NCBI RefSeq assembly: GCF_006483445.1
Contig: NZ_PPPT01000069.1
Location: 1-32,120, forward strand
DNA from: Bradyrhizobium guangdongense
Lineage (GTDB): Bacteria; Pseudomonadota; Alphaproteobacteria; Rhizobiales; Xanthobacteraceae
DNA: 32,120 bases
Direction: 5' to 3'
A model generated the notes under the pieces. That model was not told the DNA's origin, made no database searches, and saw only the letters and a list, made by a program, of their open reading frames with translations. The stretch's first letter is position 1, and the number at the start of each line of letters is the position of its first letter. Positions 1-7,177 of this stretch are shown here, piece after piece. A program made the position numbers and the translations under genes.

Positions 1-5
1 CGTGG

Positions 6-28
6 ATGCCCGGGACAAGCCCGGGCAT
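6..28. repeat. Palindromic intergenic element, left-edge partial copy (CCCGGGACAAG family)
   Basis: A perfect 9-bp stem (ATGCCCGGG / CCCGGGCAT) encloses a 5-base loop, and the copy is cut by the window edge. It lies 43 bp past the stop of the DppC-like permease gene, where it could act as a transcription terminator or mRNA 3' stabiliser. A related sequence is found at the right edge of the window, so this is a dispersed element rather than a gene-specific terminator. Confidence 0.6.
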
Positions 29-71
29 GACGACCTCCCGTGGAGCACCATTGCGATTCTGCATCATCATC

Positions 72-974
72 TCAATTCCTGATGTCCATGGCGCTGCGCA
101 GGCCGTCACTGAGCAGGTTGAAGCAGATCGAGACCGCAAAGATCATCGCGCCCGGAAGGGCTGCGACCCAGGGATTGACGTAAATCGCGGTGCGCAAGGT
201 GTTCAGCATCAAGCCCCATTCCGGCTCCGGCGGTTTGGTGCCGAGGCCGAGGAAGGAGAGACCGGCTGCCAAAATCATCGAGACCGAAATGAGACTGGTG
301 GCATAGACAAAGATCGCGCCGAGCACATTGCCGAGGATGTGCACGCGCATGATGGTGAAGGGGCCGGCGCCGGAGGCGCGCGCGGCTTCGACAAAGTCCA
401 TGTTGCGCACGCCGGTCGTGACGCTCTCGGCGACACGGGTGATCTGCGGCACGAACACGATGGTCAGCGCCACGATGGAATTGAGAATGCCGGCCCCGAG
501 CGCGCCGGAGATTGCGATCGCGAGCAGCACCGAGGGGAAGGCGTAGAACACGTCCACCGTGCGCATGATCGCGGTGTTGAGCTTGCCGCCGACATAGCCG
601 GCAACGAGACCGAGCGAGGTGCCGAAGACGAAGGCGAGGATCACGGGCAAGATGCCGATCAACAGCGACAGCCGCCCGCCATAGATCAACCGCGCCAGCA
701 TGTCGCGCCCGAGTTCGTCGGTGCCGAACGGGTAGCCCGCCGTGCCGATGTGGCGAAGGCGGCGGATCATCGAGCCCTTGTAGGGGTCTTCGAGACCGAG
801 CCATGGCGCGAGGATCGCCGAGAGGAAGATCATGATCAGCACGAGCGCGCAGGCCATGCTGACCTTGTCGCGCACAATACGGCGGCCGACGGTCGCCCAA
901 TAGCCGCGCGCCTTGGTCGCGGGCGCGGCCTGCAGCGCGGCCTCGTTCATCGCGGACAGCGGGAGCTCGCTCAT
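72..974 (-). CDS. Peptide-type ABC transporter permease, DppC-like
   Basis: Inner-membrane permease of a dipeptide/oligopeptide/nickel-type ABC importer; it pairs with the upstream DppB-like permease to form the translocation path. The protein is about 300 aa, the usual DppC length. It has an N-terminal OppC_N-type segment with the first membrane helix around residues 33-55, then a BPD_transp_1 domain. The ATPase-contacting EAA loop is visible (FVEAARASGAG, about residue 193). The start was placed at the ATG at 972-974 (MSELPLSAMNEA). An in-frame extension upstream only translates a palindromic repeat and should not be coded. It is the last gene of the minus-strand operon inside the window; no ATPase gene is seen before the left edge. 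The substrate cannot be read from the sequence. Confidence 0.9.
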   Translation of the reverse strand: MSELPLSAMNEAALQAAPATKARGYWATVGRRIVRDKVSMACALVLIMIFLSAILAPWLGLEDPYKGSMIRRLRHIGTAGYPFGTDELGRDMLARLIYGGRLSLLIGILPVILAFVFGTSLGLVAGYVGGKLNTAIMRTVDVFYAFPSVLLAIAISGALGAGILNSIVALTIVFVPQITRVAESVTTGVRNMDFVEAARASGAGPFTIMRVHILGNVLGAIFVYATSLISVSMILAAGLSFLGLGTKPPEPEWGLMLNTLRTAIYVNPWVAALPGAMIFAVSICFNLLSDGLRSAMDIRN

Positions 975-990
975 GGCCGCAATTCCCACT

Positions 991-1111
991 GTCGTCCCGG
1001 CGAAGGCCGGGACCCATAATCCCAGGGAGCAGTCGTGGGACGAGACGCTAACCACGAGTCTTCGCCAAATGACGTTTCGTGGTTATGGGTCCCGGCCTTC
1101 GCCGGGACGAC
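991..1111. repeat. Long palindromic intergenic element, GGGACCCATAA family, copy 1
   Basis: Two perfect 29-bp inverted arms (991-1019 and 1083-1111) begin GTCGTCCCGGCGAAGG and end GGGACCCATAA, enclosing about 63 bp. It fills the gap between the two permease genes. It can form a very stable hairpin in the operon mRNA. A second, composite copy is at 5756-5921, and both are followed by the same CACTGAGTG/CGCTGAGTG-like flank. Confidence 0.85.
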
Positions 1112-1136
1112 ACTGAGTGTGTGATACATCATCCCC

Positions 1137-2090
1137 CTACCCCCGCTTGATGCGCGGGTCGATCGCGGCCTGTGCGATGTCGACCAGGAGATTGAGGAAC
1201 ACGAAGAACAGCGCCAGCACCAGAATCGTGCCCTGCAGCAGCGGCAGGTCGCGCTGGAAGATCGCGGAGTTGAGCAGGAAGCCGGAGCCCGGCCAGGAGA
1301 ACACGGTCTCGATCAGGATCGAGCCGCCGAGCATATAACCCAATTGAAGTCCCATCACGGCGAGCGCGGTCGGCGCGGCATTCTTGACGACGTGGCGGAA
1401 CACACCCGTTTCGCGCAGGCCTTTTGCGCGCAGCGCCTCGACGAAATCCTGGGAGAGGATGTCGCCGGTGAGCGCGCGCACGGTGCGGGTGACGATGCCC
1501 ATCGGAATCACCGATGTCGTGATCGCCGGCAGCACGAGATATTGCAGATGCGCCCAATCCCAGGCCCAGGCGCTGGAGCCGCCGGGGCCGGCGCCGACCG
1601 CGGGCAGCCAGTTGAGCTGGACCGAGAAAATGATGACGAGCAGCATGCCGAGCCAGTAATGCGGCACGGAGACGCCGGCGATGGCAAAGGACGTCGCCAG
1701 CTTGTCGATCCAGGTCTCCCGGAAATAGCCGGCGATCAGGCCGAGCAGGACGCCCATGGTGAAGCCGATGATGGCGGCGGCGATCGCCAGCGTCACGGTG
1801 TTGCCGACCGCGCGCATCACTTCGGCGAGCACGGGGCGGCCGGTGGCGATGGAGTTGCCGAGATCGCCATGCAGCGCGCGCAATAGCCAGAGACCGAACT
1901 GCACCGGCAGCGGCCGGTCGAACCCATAGGCGGCACGGAGCTGCGCGGCGAGCTCCTGCGACGCATCGGCCGGCAGCACGGCAACCAGCGGATCGCCCGG
2001 CGTGATGTGCACGAGCAGAAAACACACCAGCGCGACGCTGATGACGATCGGAATGACGTAGACGATGCGTCTGGCGATATAGGCGAGCAC
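1137..2090 (-). CDS. Peptide-type ABC transporter permease, DppB-like
   Basis: Integral membrane permease of a peptide/nickel-type ABC importer, about 317 aa, the usual DppB length. The N-terminus (LAYIARRIVYVIPIV) is the classic DppB first helix, followed by the conserved HITPGDPL motif near residues 29-36. A BPD_transp_1 domain follows, with an EAA-type loop (FVEALRAKGLRE, about residue 214). The GTG start at 2088-2090 was chosen because the alignment-like N-terminus begins there and a purine-rich GAGAG sequence precedes it. The longer reading frame to 2183 only translates the repeat at 2105-2263 (it contains RHLLPQGEKEK). The gene lies downstream of the solute-binding protein gene and upstream of the DppC-like gene, all on the minus strand. 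Confidence 0.9.
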   Translation of the reverse strand: MLAYIARRIVYVIPIVISVALVCFLLVHITPGDPLVAVLPADASQELAAQLRAAYGFDRPLPVQFGLWLLRALHGDLGNSIATGRPVLAEVMRAVGNTVTLAIAAAIIGFTMGVLLGLIAGYFRETWIDKLATSFAIAGVSVPHYWLGMLLVIIFSVQLNWLPAVGAGPGGSSAWAWDWAHLQYLVLPAITTSVIPMGIVTRTVRALTGDILSQDFVEALRAKGLRETGVFRHVVKNAAPTALAVMGLQLGYMLGGSILIETVFSWPGSGFLLNSAIFQRDLPLLQGTILVLALFFVFLNLLVDIAQAAIDPRIKRG

Positions 2091-2104
2091 GTTGTCTCTC
2101 TTTT

Positions 2105-2263
2105 CCTTCTCCCCTTGTGGGAGAAGGTGGCGCGAAGCGCCGGATGAGGGGTATCTATCCGCGGTTACAGCATTATCGAACAAGAGAGAGCGTCACTCGC
2201 GGAGAGAGACCCCTCACCCGGCCTCGCTATTGCGAGGCCACCCTCTCCCACAAGGGGAGAGGG
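2105..2263. repeat. Long palindromic intergenic element, CTTGTGGGAGAAGG family, copy 1
   Basis: Two nearly perfect 26-bp inverted arms lie at 2105-2130 and 2238-2263 (core CCCCTTGTGGGAGA / TCTCCCACAAGGGG). Between them are short internal motifs such as GGATGAGGGG and CCCCTCACCC. It occupies the 198-bp gap between the binding-protein gene and the DppB-like permease gene and almost touches the permease ribosome binding site. A second copy is at 20642-20840. An element here could let the binding protein be made in excess over the permeases. Confidence 0.85.
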
Positions 2264-2288
2264 TGCACTGAGCACGCGGATAGAGCTA

Positions 2289-3947
2289 CTACTGCATCGA
2301 CACCGGCGAGAAGTCGACGAACCAGCTCTTGGGCTGCACGAAGCCTTTCACCTTCGGGCTCATGGCGCGCGGGGCGACGTCGTGGGCGACGTAGAGGAAG
2401 GCTGCGTCGTCGACGGAGGCCGCGTGCAGCTCGGCGAGGGCCGCGTCGCGTGCGGAGGCGTCAAAGGTCTGTCGGGCCTTGGTGACGAGCTCGTCGAATT
2501 TGGGATTGTTGATAAAGCCCCAATTGTTCGAGACCGGCGGCGCCATGCCCGATTGCAGGAAGCGCACCAGCGCGAAGAACGGATCCATCGCCGCATAGGT
2601 GACGTTGGTCGCGTTCGAGCCGTTGGCGCTGGGATCCTTGGCGCCGCGGCGCCAATTGGTGAACAGCGTGTTCCACTCGATGACGTCGAGCTGCACGTCG
2701 AAATAACATTCGGCGAGCGCCTGCTGGAGATATTCGTTCATCGGCAGGGGCAGCATCTGGCCCGATCCCGAGGCAGACGTCTGCACCTTCACCGTCAGCT
2801 TTTTGCTGGGACCGAAGCCGGCTTCCTGCATCAGCTTTTGCGCAGCCGGCTTGTCATACTTGATCTGGAAGGTCGGATTACCGCGCCAGGGATGGCCGGG
2901 CTCGAAGGTGCCGCTGGCGGGCACCATCAGCCCCGCGAGCAGACCGTCCCTCAGGCCTTCGCGATCGACGCAGAGGTTGGCCGCCTTGCGGACGCGGATG
3001 TCGTTCCAGGGCGAGCCCTCGACGCGCGAGAACTGCCAGGGCCAGACATGCGGCTCCTCGTTGCTATAGAGCACGAAGCCACGCTGCTTGATTTCAGGCA
3101 GCGCGTCCGGCGCCGGCGCCTCGACCCAGTCGACCTGGCCGGAGAGCAGCGCCGCGGTGCGCGCATTCGCCTCCGGCATCGGCAGCAGCACCATCTTGTC
3201 GACCTTGGGCACGCGCGCCGTGTTCCAATATTTGTCGTTCTTGGCGAGCTCGAGCCGCTCACGCGGGGTGAAGCCTGCCATCTTCCACGGGCCGGTGCCC
3301 GAGGCGTCCTTGGCAAACGCAGCCCAGGCCGCCTGCGACTTCGCCTTGGCGTCGGCGCCTTCGGCCTTGTCGAAGAAGGCCTGCCATTTCGTCGGGCTCG
3401 CCATGAACAGATTGGTGAGGTTGATCGGCAGGAAGCTGTCGGGCTCCTTGGTGGTGAGCTCCACCGTCATGTCGTCGATCTTCTTCGCCGACGCCAGCGT
3501 CGGCATGCGCGAGGCCGTGACGCCGACCTGGCTGGCGTCGAATTGCGGCGCATCCTGCTTCAGCACCTTCTCGACGTTCCAGACCACAGCATCGGCGTTG
3601 AACGGCGAGCCATCATGGAAGGTGACGCCGGGACGCAGCTTGAAGACCCACTTCTTCTTGTCGGCATCATCGACCTTCCATTCCGTCGCAAGGCCGGGGA
3701 TCACGACGCTCGGCTTGTCGGCCGAGGAGAGGTCCCACATGGTCAGCGCGTCATACATGGTGAGGCCGGTGAAGCGGTTGCCCTCAAAACCCTGGTCGGG
3801 CTGGCCCAGCGTGCGCGGAATATCGGCAGCGGTCATGCCGATGCGCAGCACGGTGTCGGCACTGACCGCACGCGGCCACGCCGCCACCGTCGTCAGCGCC
3901 AACAGCCCGATCATGGCTGCGCGGGTTTTGTTCTTGTCGATAAGCAT
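2289..3947 (-). CDS. Peptide-type ABC transporter solute-binding protein (SBP family 5)
   Basis: Periplasmic extracytoplasmic receptor of the adjacent DppBC-like importer, 552 aa, normal for the SBP_bac_5 family. The start is the ATG at 3945-3947, which gives a clear signal peptide (residues 1-30, ending AWPRAVSA) and has GAAGGA/GAGG upstream. A longer frame to 4067 gives no sensible N-terminus. Family hallmarks are visible: the VIPGLATEWKVDD segment, FHDGSPFNADAVVWN, and a C-terminal half with NWGFINNPKFDELVTKA. It is closely similar along its length to the divergently transcribed binding protein at 4152-5747, so the two are paralogues. First gene of the minus-strand operon with the two permeases. 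The ligand cannot be inferred; this family binds peptides, nickel, opines, sugars and other solutes. Confidence 0.92.
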   Translation of the reverse strand: MLIDKNKTRAAMIGLLALTTVAAWPRAVSADTVLRIGMTAADIPRTLGQPDQGFEGNRFTGLTMYDALTMWDLSSADKPSVVIPGLATEWKVDDADKKKWVFKLRPGVTFHDGSPFNADAVVWNVEKVLKQDAPQFDASQVGVTASRMPTLASAKKIDDMTVELTTKEPDSFLPINLTNLFMASPTKWQAFFDKAEGADAKAKSQAAWAAFAKDASGTGPWKMAGFTPRERLELAKNDKYWNTARVPKVDKMVLLPMPEANARTAALLSGQVDWVEAPAPDALPEIKQRGFVLYSNEEPHVWPWQFSRVEGSPWNDIRVRKAANLCVDREGLRDGLLAGLMVPASGTFEPGHPWRGNPTFQIKYDKPAAQKLMQEAGFGPSKKLTVKVQTSASGSGQMLPLPMNEYLQQALAECYFDVQLDVIEWNTLFTNWRRGAKDPSANGSNATNVTYAAMDPFFALVRFLQSGMAPPVSNNWGFINNPKFDELVTKARQTFDASARDAALAELHAASVDDAAFLYVAHDVAPRAMSPKVKGFVQPKSWFVDFSPVSMQ

Positions 3948-3973
3948 CGCCTCAATCCTTCTCCGGCTTTCGA

Positions 3974-4001
3974 TGATTATTTTTGATGCAAACGTATGCA
4001 A
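3974..4001 (-). promoter_or_regulatory. Candidate promoter and operator for the minus-strand binding-protein operon
   Basis: Read on the minus strand, TTGCAT (3996-4001) and TAATCA (3974-3979) are separated by 16 bp and lie about 26-56 bp upstream of the ATG. A near-palindrome TGCAAACGTATGCA (3987-4000, one mismatched pair, central CG-type symmetry as in LacI/GalR operators) overlaps them. The promoter elements match the sigma-70 consensus only partly, so this is a weak call. Confidence 0.3.
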
Positions 4002-4111
4002 CGTGCGTGCCAGCGGAGGAAAATATTCTGCGAAATGCCGTCGCATTGACAAGTCTTTGTGACGCACGGCCGCACGCAGGCCCGCGCTGCCTATTCTGGC
4101 ATCAAGATTGC

Positions 4112-4129
4112 AAGTTTGGGCCCAAACTT
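4112..4129. promoter_or_regulatory. 18-bp perfect palindrome, candidate operator
   Basis: AAGTTTGGGCCCAAACTT is a perfect dyad with no spacer. It ends 22 bp before the ATG of the plus-strand binding protein. A TTGACA hexamer lies upstream at 4046-4051 on the plus strand, but no good -10 follows at normal spacing. The position suits a dimeric regulator that blocks transcription or translation of the 4152 gene. A hairpin formed in the mRNA is the alternative. Confidence 0.5.
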
Positions 4130-4151
4130 TCCCTCAGGGAGCTTTGGGGCC

Positions 4152-5747
4152 ATGCGTATCAAAATCCAGACCTGTCTCGCCGTGCTTGCACTGGCGCTGT
4201 CCGCAATCTCGGCGCGCGCCGAGACCGTGGTGCGCTACGGCATCTCGATGGCGGACATTCCGCTGACCACGGGCCAGCCCGATCGCGGCGCCGGCGCGTA
4301 TCAGTTCACGGCCTATACGATCTACGATCCGCTGGTCGCCTGGGAAATGGACGTCGCGGAACGTCCGGGCAAGCTGGTGCCGGGGTTGGCGACCGAATGG
4401 AAGGTCGACGACACAGACAAGACCAAATGGCGCTTCACGCTGCGCAAGGGTGTGAAGTTTCACGACGGCAGCGACTTCAACGCCGATGCCGTGATCTGGA
4501 ATCTCGACAAGGTCTTGAACGACAAGGCGCCGCAATTCGACAAGCGGCAGAGCGCGCAGGTGAAGACCCGCCTGCCCTCCGTCGCCAGCTACGCCAAGAT
4601 CGACGACTCCACGATCGAGATCACCACCAAGACGGTCGACTCCTTCTTCCCCTATCAGATGCTCTGGTTCCTGGTCTCGAGCCCCGCGCAATATGAAAAG
4701 CTCGGCAAGGATTGGGACAAGTTCGCGAGCCAGCCCTCCGGCACCGGCCCGTTCAAGCTGACGAAGCTGGTGCCGCGCGAACTCGCCGAACTCAGCAAGA
4801 ACCCCGACTACTGGAATCCGAAGCGGATTCCGAAGGTCGACAAGCTGGTGCTGGTGCCGATGCCGGAAGCACTGACCCGCACCAATGCGCTGCTGGCGGG
4901 ACAAGTCGACCTGATCGAAACGCCGGCGCCGGACGCCGTGCCGCAGCTGAAAGCGGCCGGCATGAAGATCGTCGACAACATCACGCCGCATGTCTGGAAT
5001 TATCATCTCAGCGTGCTGCCGGGCTCGCCCTGGACCGATGTCCGCCTGCGCAAGGCGCTCAACCTCGCAATCGACCGCGATGCAGTGGTCGGCCTCATGA
5101 ACGGACTGGCAAAGCCGGCCAAGGGCCAGGTCGACCCGTCGAGCCCGTGGTTCGGCAAGCCGACCTTTGAACTGAAATACGATCTCGCCGCGGCCAAGAA
5201 GCTGGTAGCCGAGGCCGGCTACTCCAAGGAAAAGCCGCTCAAGACCACCTTCATCATCGCGCAGGGCGGCACCGGCCAGATGCTGTCGCTGCCGATGAAC
5301 GAATTCCTGCAGCAAAGCTTCAAGGAGATCGGCATCGACATCGACTTCAAGGTGGTCGAGCTCGAGACGCTCTACACGCATTGGCGCAAGGGCGCGGCCG
5401 ACGAGATGAACGCCGGCATCACCTCCAACAACATCGCCTATGTCACGTCGGATCCCCTTTACGCCATCGTGCGCTTCTTCCACTCCGGCCAGATCGCGCC
5501 CGTCGGCGTCAACTGGGGCGGCTACAAGAACCCGAAGGTCGACGCTCTGATCGACGAGGCCAAGCAGACCTTTGACACCGCCAAGCAGGACGAGCTGCTG
5601 GCGCAGGCCCATGCGCAGATCGTCGACGATGCCGTGCTGGTCTGGGTCGTCCACGACACCAACCCGCACGCGCTGTCGCCGAAGATCAAGAAATTCGTGC
5701 AGGCGCAGCACTGGTTCCAGGATCTGACGACGATCGGGGTGGAGTGA
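4152..5747 (+). CDS. Second peptide-type ABC transporter solute-binding protein (SBP family 5), divergent paralogue
   Basis: Predicted periplasmic binding protein of 531 aa with an N-terminal signal peptide (MRIKIQTCLAVLALALSAIS...ARA, cleavage near residue 25). It has the same family segments as its neighbour: LVPGLATEWKVDD, FHDGSDFNADAVIWN, and a C-terminal NWGGYKNPKVDALIDEA. The ATG at 4152 was chosen for the signal peptide and the upstream AGGGAG. The frame continues upstream to 4059 without a plausible start. No permease or ATPase follows it: the gene stands alone before a composite repeat. It may therefore feed the divergent permeases as an alternative receptor. This looks like an old duplication followed by divergence. 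Ligand unknown. Confidence 0.92.
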   Translation: MRIKIQTCLAVLALALSAISARAETVVRYGISMADIPLTTGQPDRGAGAYQFTAYTIYDPLVAWEMDVAERPGKLVPGLATEWKVDDTDKTKWRFTLRKGVKFHDGSDFNADAVIWNLDKVLNDKAPQFDKRQSAQVKTRLPSVASYAKIDDSTIEITTKTVDSFFPYQMLWFLVSSPAQYEKLGKDWDKFASQPSGTGPFKLTKLVPRELAELSKNPDYWNPKRIPKVDKLVLVPMPEALTRTNALLAGQVDLIETPAPDAVPQLKAAGMKIVDNITPHVWNYHLSVLPGSPWTDVRLRKALNLAIDRDAVVGLMNGLAKPAKGQVDPSSPWFGKPTFELKYDLAAAKKLVAEAGYSKEKPLKTTFIIAQGGTGQMLSLPMNEFLQQSFKEIGIDIDFKVVELETLYTHWRKGAADEMNAGITSNNIAYVTSDPLYAIVRFFHSGQIAPVGVNWGGYKNPKVDALIDEAKQTFDTAKQDELLAQAHAQIVDDAVLVWVVHDTNPHALSPKIKKFVQAQHWFQDLTTIGVE

Positions 5748-5755
5748 GATATCCT

Positions 5756-5921
5756 GTCGTCCCGGACAAGCGAAGCTTTGGGCAACGCGCAGCGTTGTCC
5801 AGAGCGGAGCGCAGATCCGGGACCCATTACCCCAGGGAGGAGTTTGGCGAAGACTCGTGGTTGGCAGCTCGCTCCACAACCCCTCCCTGGGGTAATGGGT
5901 CCTGGCTTTCGCCAGGACGAC
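5756..5921. repeat. Composite palindromic intergenic element, GGGACCCATTA family, copy 2
   Basis: A perfect 21-bp inverted repeat (5820-5840 and 5882-5902, core GGACCCATTACCCCAGGG) is bounded by GTCGTCC at 5756 and GGACGAC ending at 5921. The left arm is interrupted, relative to copy 1, by about 50 bp (GGACAAGCGAAG...GCGCAGATCC) that reads like part of another dispersed element. The whole lies 8 bp after the stop of the binding-protein gene. Confidence 0.8.
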
Positions 5922-6150
5922 GCTGAGTGTGTGTTCGCGGCTTCCGCAATCATTAAAATCGCCACATCCGCATCTGGCGTTGCCCAAACACGACACATCC
6001 TCTCCATCTCACAACCGCCCCATCGCAGACACATTCGGCAAAGCTAACGCCGCACTGTCGTCCCATTCCGCCGGTCATGTGCCCCGCATGCCTGCAGGCT
6101 TTCGCCCGGCAGGCCTCGTTGTGTGTCGTCCATCTTCATGGGGAACTGCC
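5922..6150. other. Intergenic region upstream of the small exported peptide gene
   Basis: No reading frame here has a credible start and codon use. It holds GCCTGC / GCAGGC inverted repeats around 6089-6116, a possible small hairpin, and must contain the promoter for the 6151 gene. No clear -35/-10 pair was recognised. Confidence 0.4.
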
Positions 6151-6345
6151 GTGATCAAGTTTGTTATTGCCACCGGTGCAACGCTCGCGATGGTGACTGC
6201 CGCCAGCGCCGCCGATCTGCCGCGCCGCCAGCCCGCGCCGGTCTATTCGGAAGCGCCCGTCGTCGGCAAAATGCCGATCGGCAAGTCCCCGGTCGGAAAG
6301 GCGCCGATCGGCAAGGCCCCCGGCCCGGTCGTCTCGCGCTACTAA
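6151..6345 (+). CDS. Small exported peptide with GKxPxGK repeats
   Basis: A predicted 64-aa protein with a GTG start at 6151 and GGGGAAC just upstream. Residues 1-22 form a signal peptide (VIKFVIATGATLAMVTAASA then AD), leaving a mature peptide of about 42 residues. The mature part is basic and proline-rich, with imperfect short repeats (GKMPIGKSPVGKAPIGKAPG). No Cys and no known domain. The ADLPRR...APVY start of the mature part resembles that of many bradyrhizobial outer-membrane protein precursors, but the barrel is absent, so it could also be a remnant of one. It precedes the gene for another exported protein by 37 bp on the same strand and may be cotranscribed with it. Function not known. 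Confidence 0.6.
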   Translation: MIKFVIATGATLAMVTAASAADLPRRQPAPVYSEAPVVGKMPIGKSPVGKAPIGKAPGPVVSRY

Positions 6346-6382
6346 GCGCACACACGCGTCGTCGAACGTGGTGGGGGTGAGC

Positions 6383-7015
6383 GTGGCGCATTCTCTCGGG
6401 AGATTGGGGTTCTTGCTGCTCGCGGGCGTCACGCTCGCGGCCTCGCTTGCCGGTGTGAGTTCATCGGCGTCCGCACACGAACGGCACAAGCGCATCGCCG
6501 ACGCGAATGCGCTTGCGACCAGTGAGGCACCACAGGCGCGGCGGCAGGCCGCCGCCACCAAGGGCCCCTATTATGTCGACTTCCGCGCCAGGACAGCGGC
6601 GAGCTGGGGTCACGCCTTCGTCTGGTATGGCAAGACCAGCGAGCGCGCCGTCGAAGTCGCGGGCCTGACGCCGGTCGGAGAGACCTTCACTTACGTGCTG
6701 GGACATCTGACATTGGTGCCGTCGGAGACCGGCGCGAGCTATGGCGATCTCGACCCGGAATATCTCACCGCGAACTACCGGGTCTATCTGAGCGAAGCCG
6801 ACGCCAAGCGGGTGTTCGCCTATATCAAGCAGTTGCAAGCGAACTCGCCGGTGTGGAACGCCGAGACGTTCAACTGCACCTCGTTCATCGGCAGCATCGC
6901 CAGCTTCATGGGCCTGAAGACGCCGGTGCGCTGGCTGCGGCCGGAGAATTACGTCAACCGTTTGAAGGAAATGAACGGCGGGCGGCAGATGGTAAGGCTG
7001 TCGGCGGCGGAGTAA
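6383..7015 (+). CDS. Exported protein with LRAT/permuted NlpC-P60-like His...Cys pattern
   Basis: About 210 aa with an N-terminal hydrophobic signal segment (roughly residues 7-35, ending SSASA before HERHK). Several in-frame GTG codons lie between 6368 and 6383; the one at 6383 has the best placed purine-rich GGGGGTGAG. The mature part contains WGHAFVWYGK (His77) and later FNCTSFIG (Cys165). The order His then Cys, about 88 residues apart, with an aromatic-Tyr-Gly after the His and Asn before the Cys, is the pattern of circularly permuted NlpC/P60 enzymes (LRAT, HRASLS, YaeF-type). That would suggest a periplasmic thiol hydrolase acting on peptidoglycan, peptides or lipid. The assignment rests on motif reading only; a plain conserved hypothetical protein is the alternative. 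Confidence 0.75.
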   Translation: MAHSLGRLGFLLLAGVTLAASLAGVSSSASAHERHKRIADANALATSEAPQARRQAAATKGPYYVDFRARTAASWGHAFVWYGKTSERAVEVAGLTPVGETFTYVLGHLTLVPSETGASYGDLDPEYLTANYRVYLSEADAKRVFAYIKQLQANSPVWNAETFNCTSFIGSIASFMGLKTPVRWLRPENYVNRLKEMNGGRQMVRLSAAE

Positions 7016-7027
7016 TGGCGCGCGGCC

Positions 7028-7166
7028 GTAGGGTGGGTTAGCACCGCGGATTGGGCGAAGCGCAATCCGCGCGGCGTAACCCACCACTTCTGTCGACGCG
7101 GAAACCAAAGCGGTGGGTTACGCCAGCGGACCGCGCTTCGCGCGGCCGCGTGCTAACCCACCCTAC
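7028..7166. repeat. Nested palindromic intergenic element, GTAGGGTGGGTTAGC family
   Basis: Outer perfect arms GTAGGGTGGGTTAGCA (7028-7043) and its complement (7151-7166) enclose an inner inverted repeat, GGCGTAACCCACC (7073-7085) and GGTGGGTTACGCC (7112-7124). It fills the gap between two convergent genes (stops at 7015 and 7178) and may serve as a two-way terminator. Confidence 0.85.
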
Positions 7167-7177
7167 GAGAGCCCGAA

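Noticed and set aside
975..1055. N-terminal extension of the DppC-like permease containing WVPAFAGTT
   Set aside because: This peptide is the translation of a dispersed palindromic element. The family N-terminus starts at the ATG at 972-974.
2091..2183. N-terminal extension of the DppB-like permease containing RHLLPQGEKEK
   Set aside because: It translates the CTTGTGGGAGAAGG repeat; the membrane protein proper starts with the GTG at 2088-2090.
2382..3986. 534-aa plus-strand frame opposite the first binding protein
   Set aside because: Antisense shadow of a well-supported gene; no recognisable domain.
4046..4051. Perfect TTGACA hexamer as a plus-strand promoter -35
   Set aside because: No acceptable -10 hexamer at 16-18 bp; kept only as a remark under the palindrome entry.
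4134..5996. 620-aa minus-strand frame opposite the second binding protein
   Set aside because: Composition is that of an antisense shadow, and part of it translates the repeat at 5756-5921. The plus strand encodes a full family 5 binding protein.
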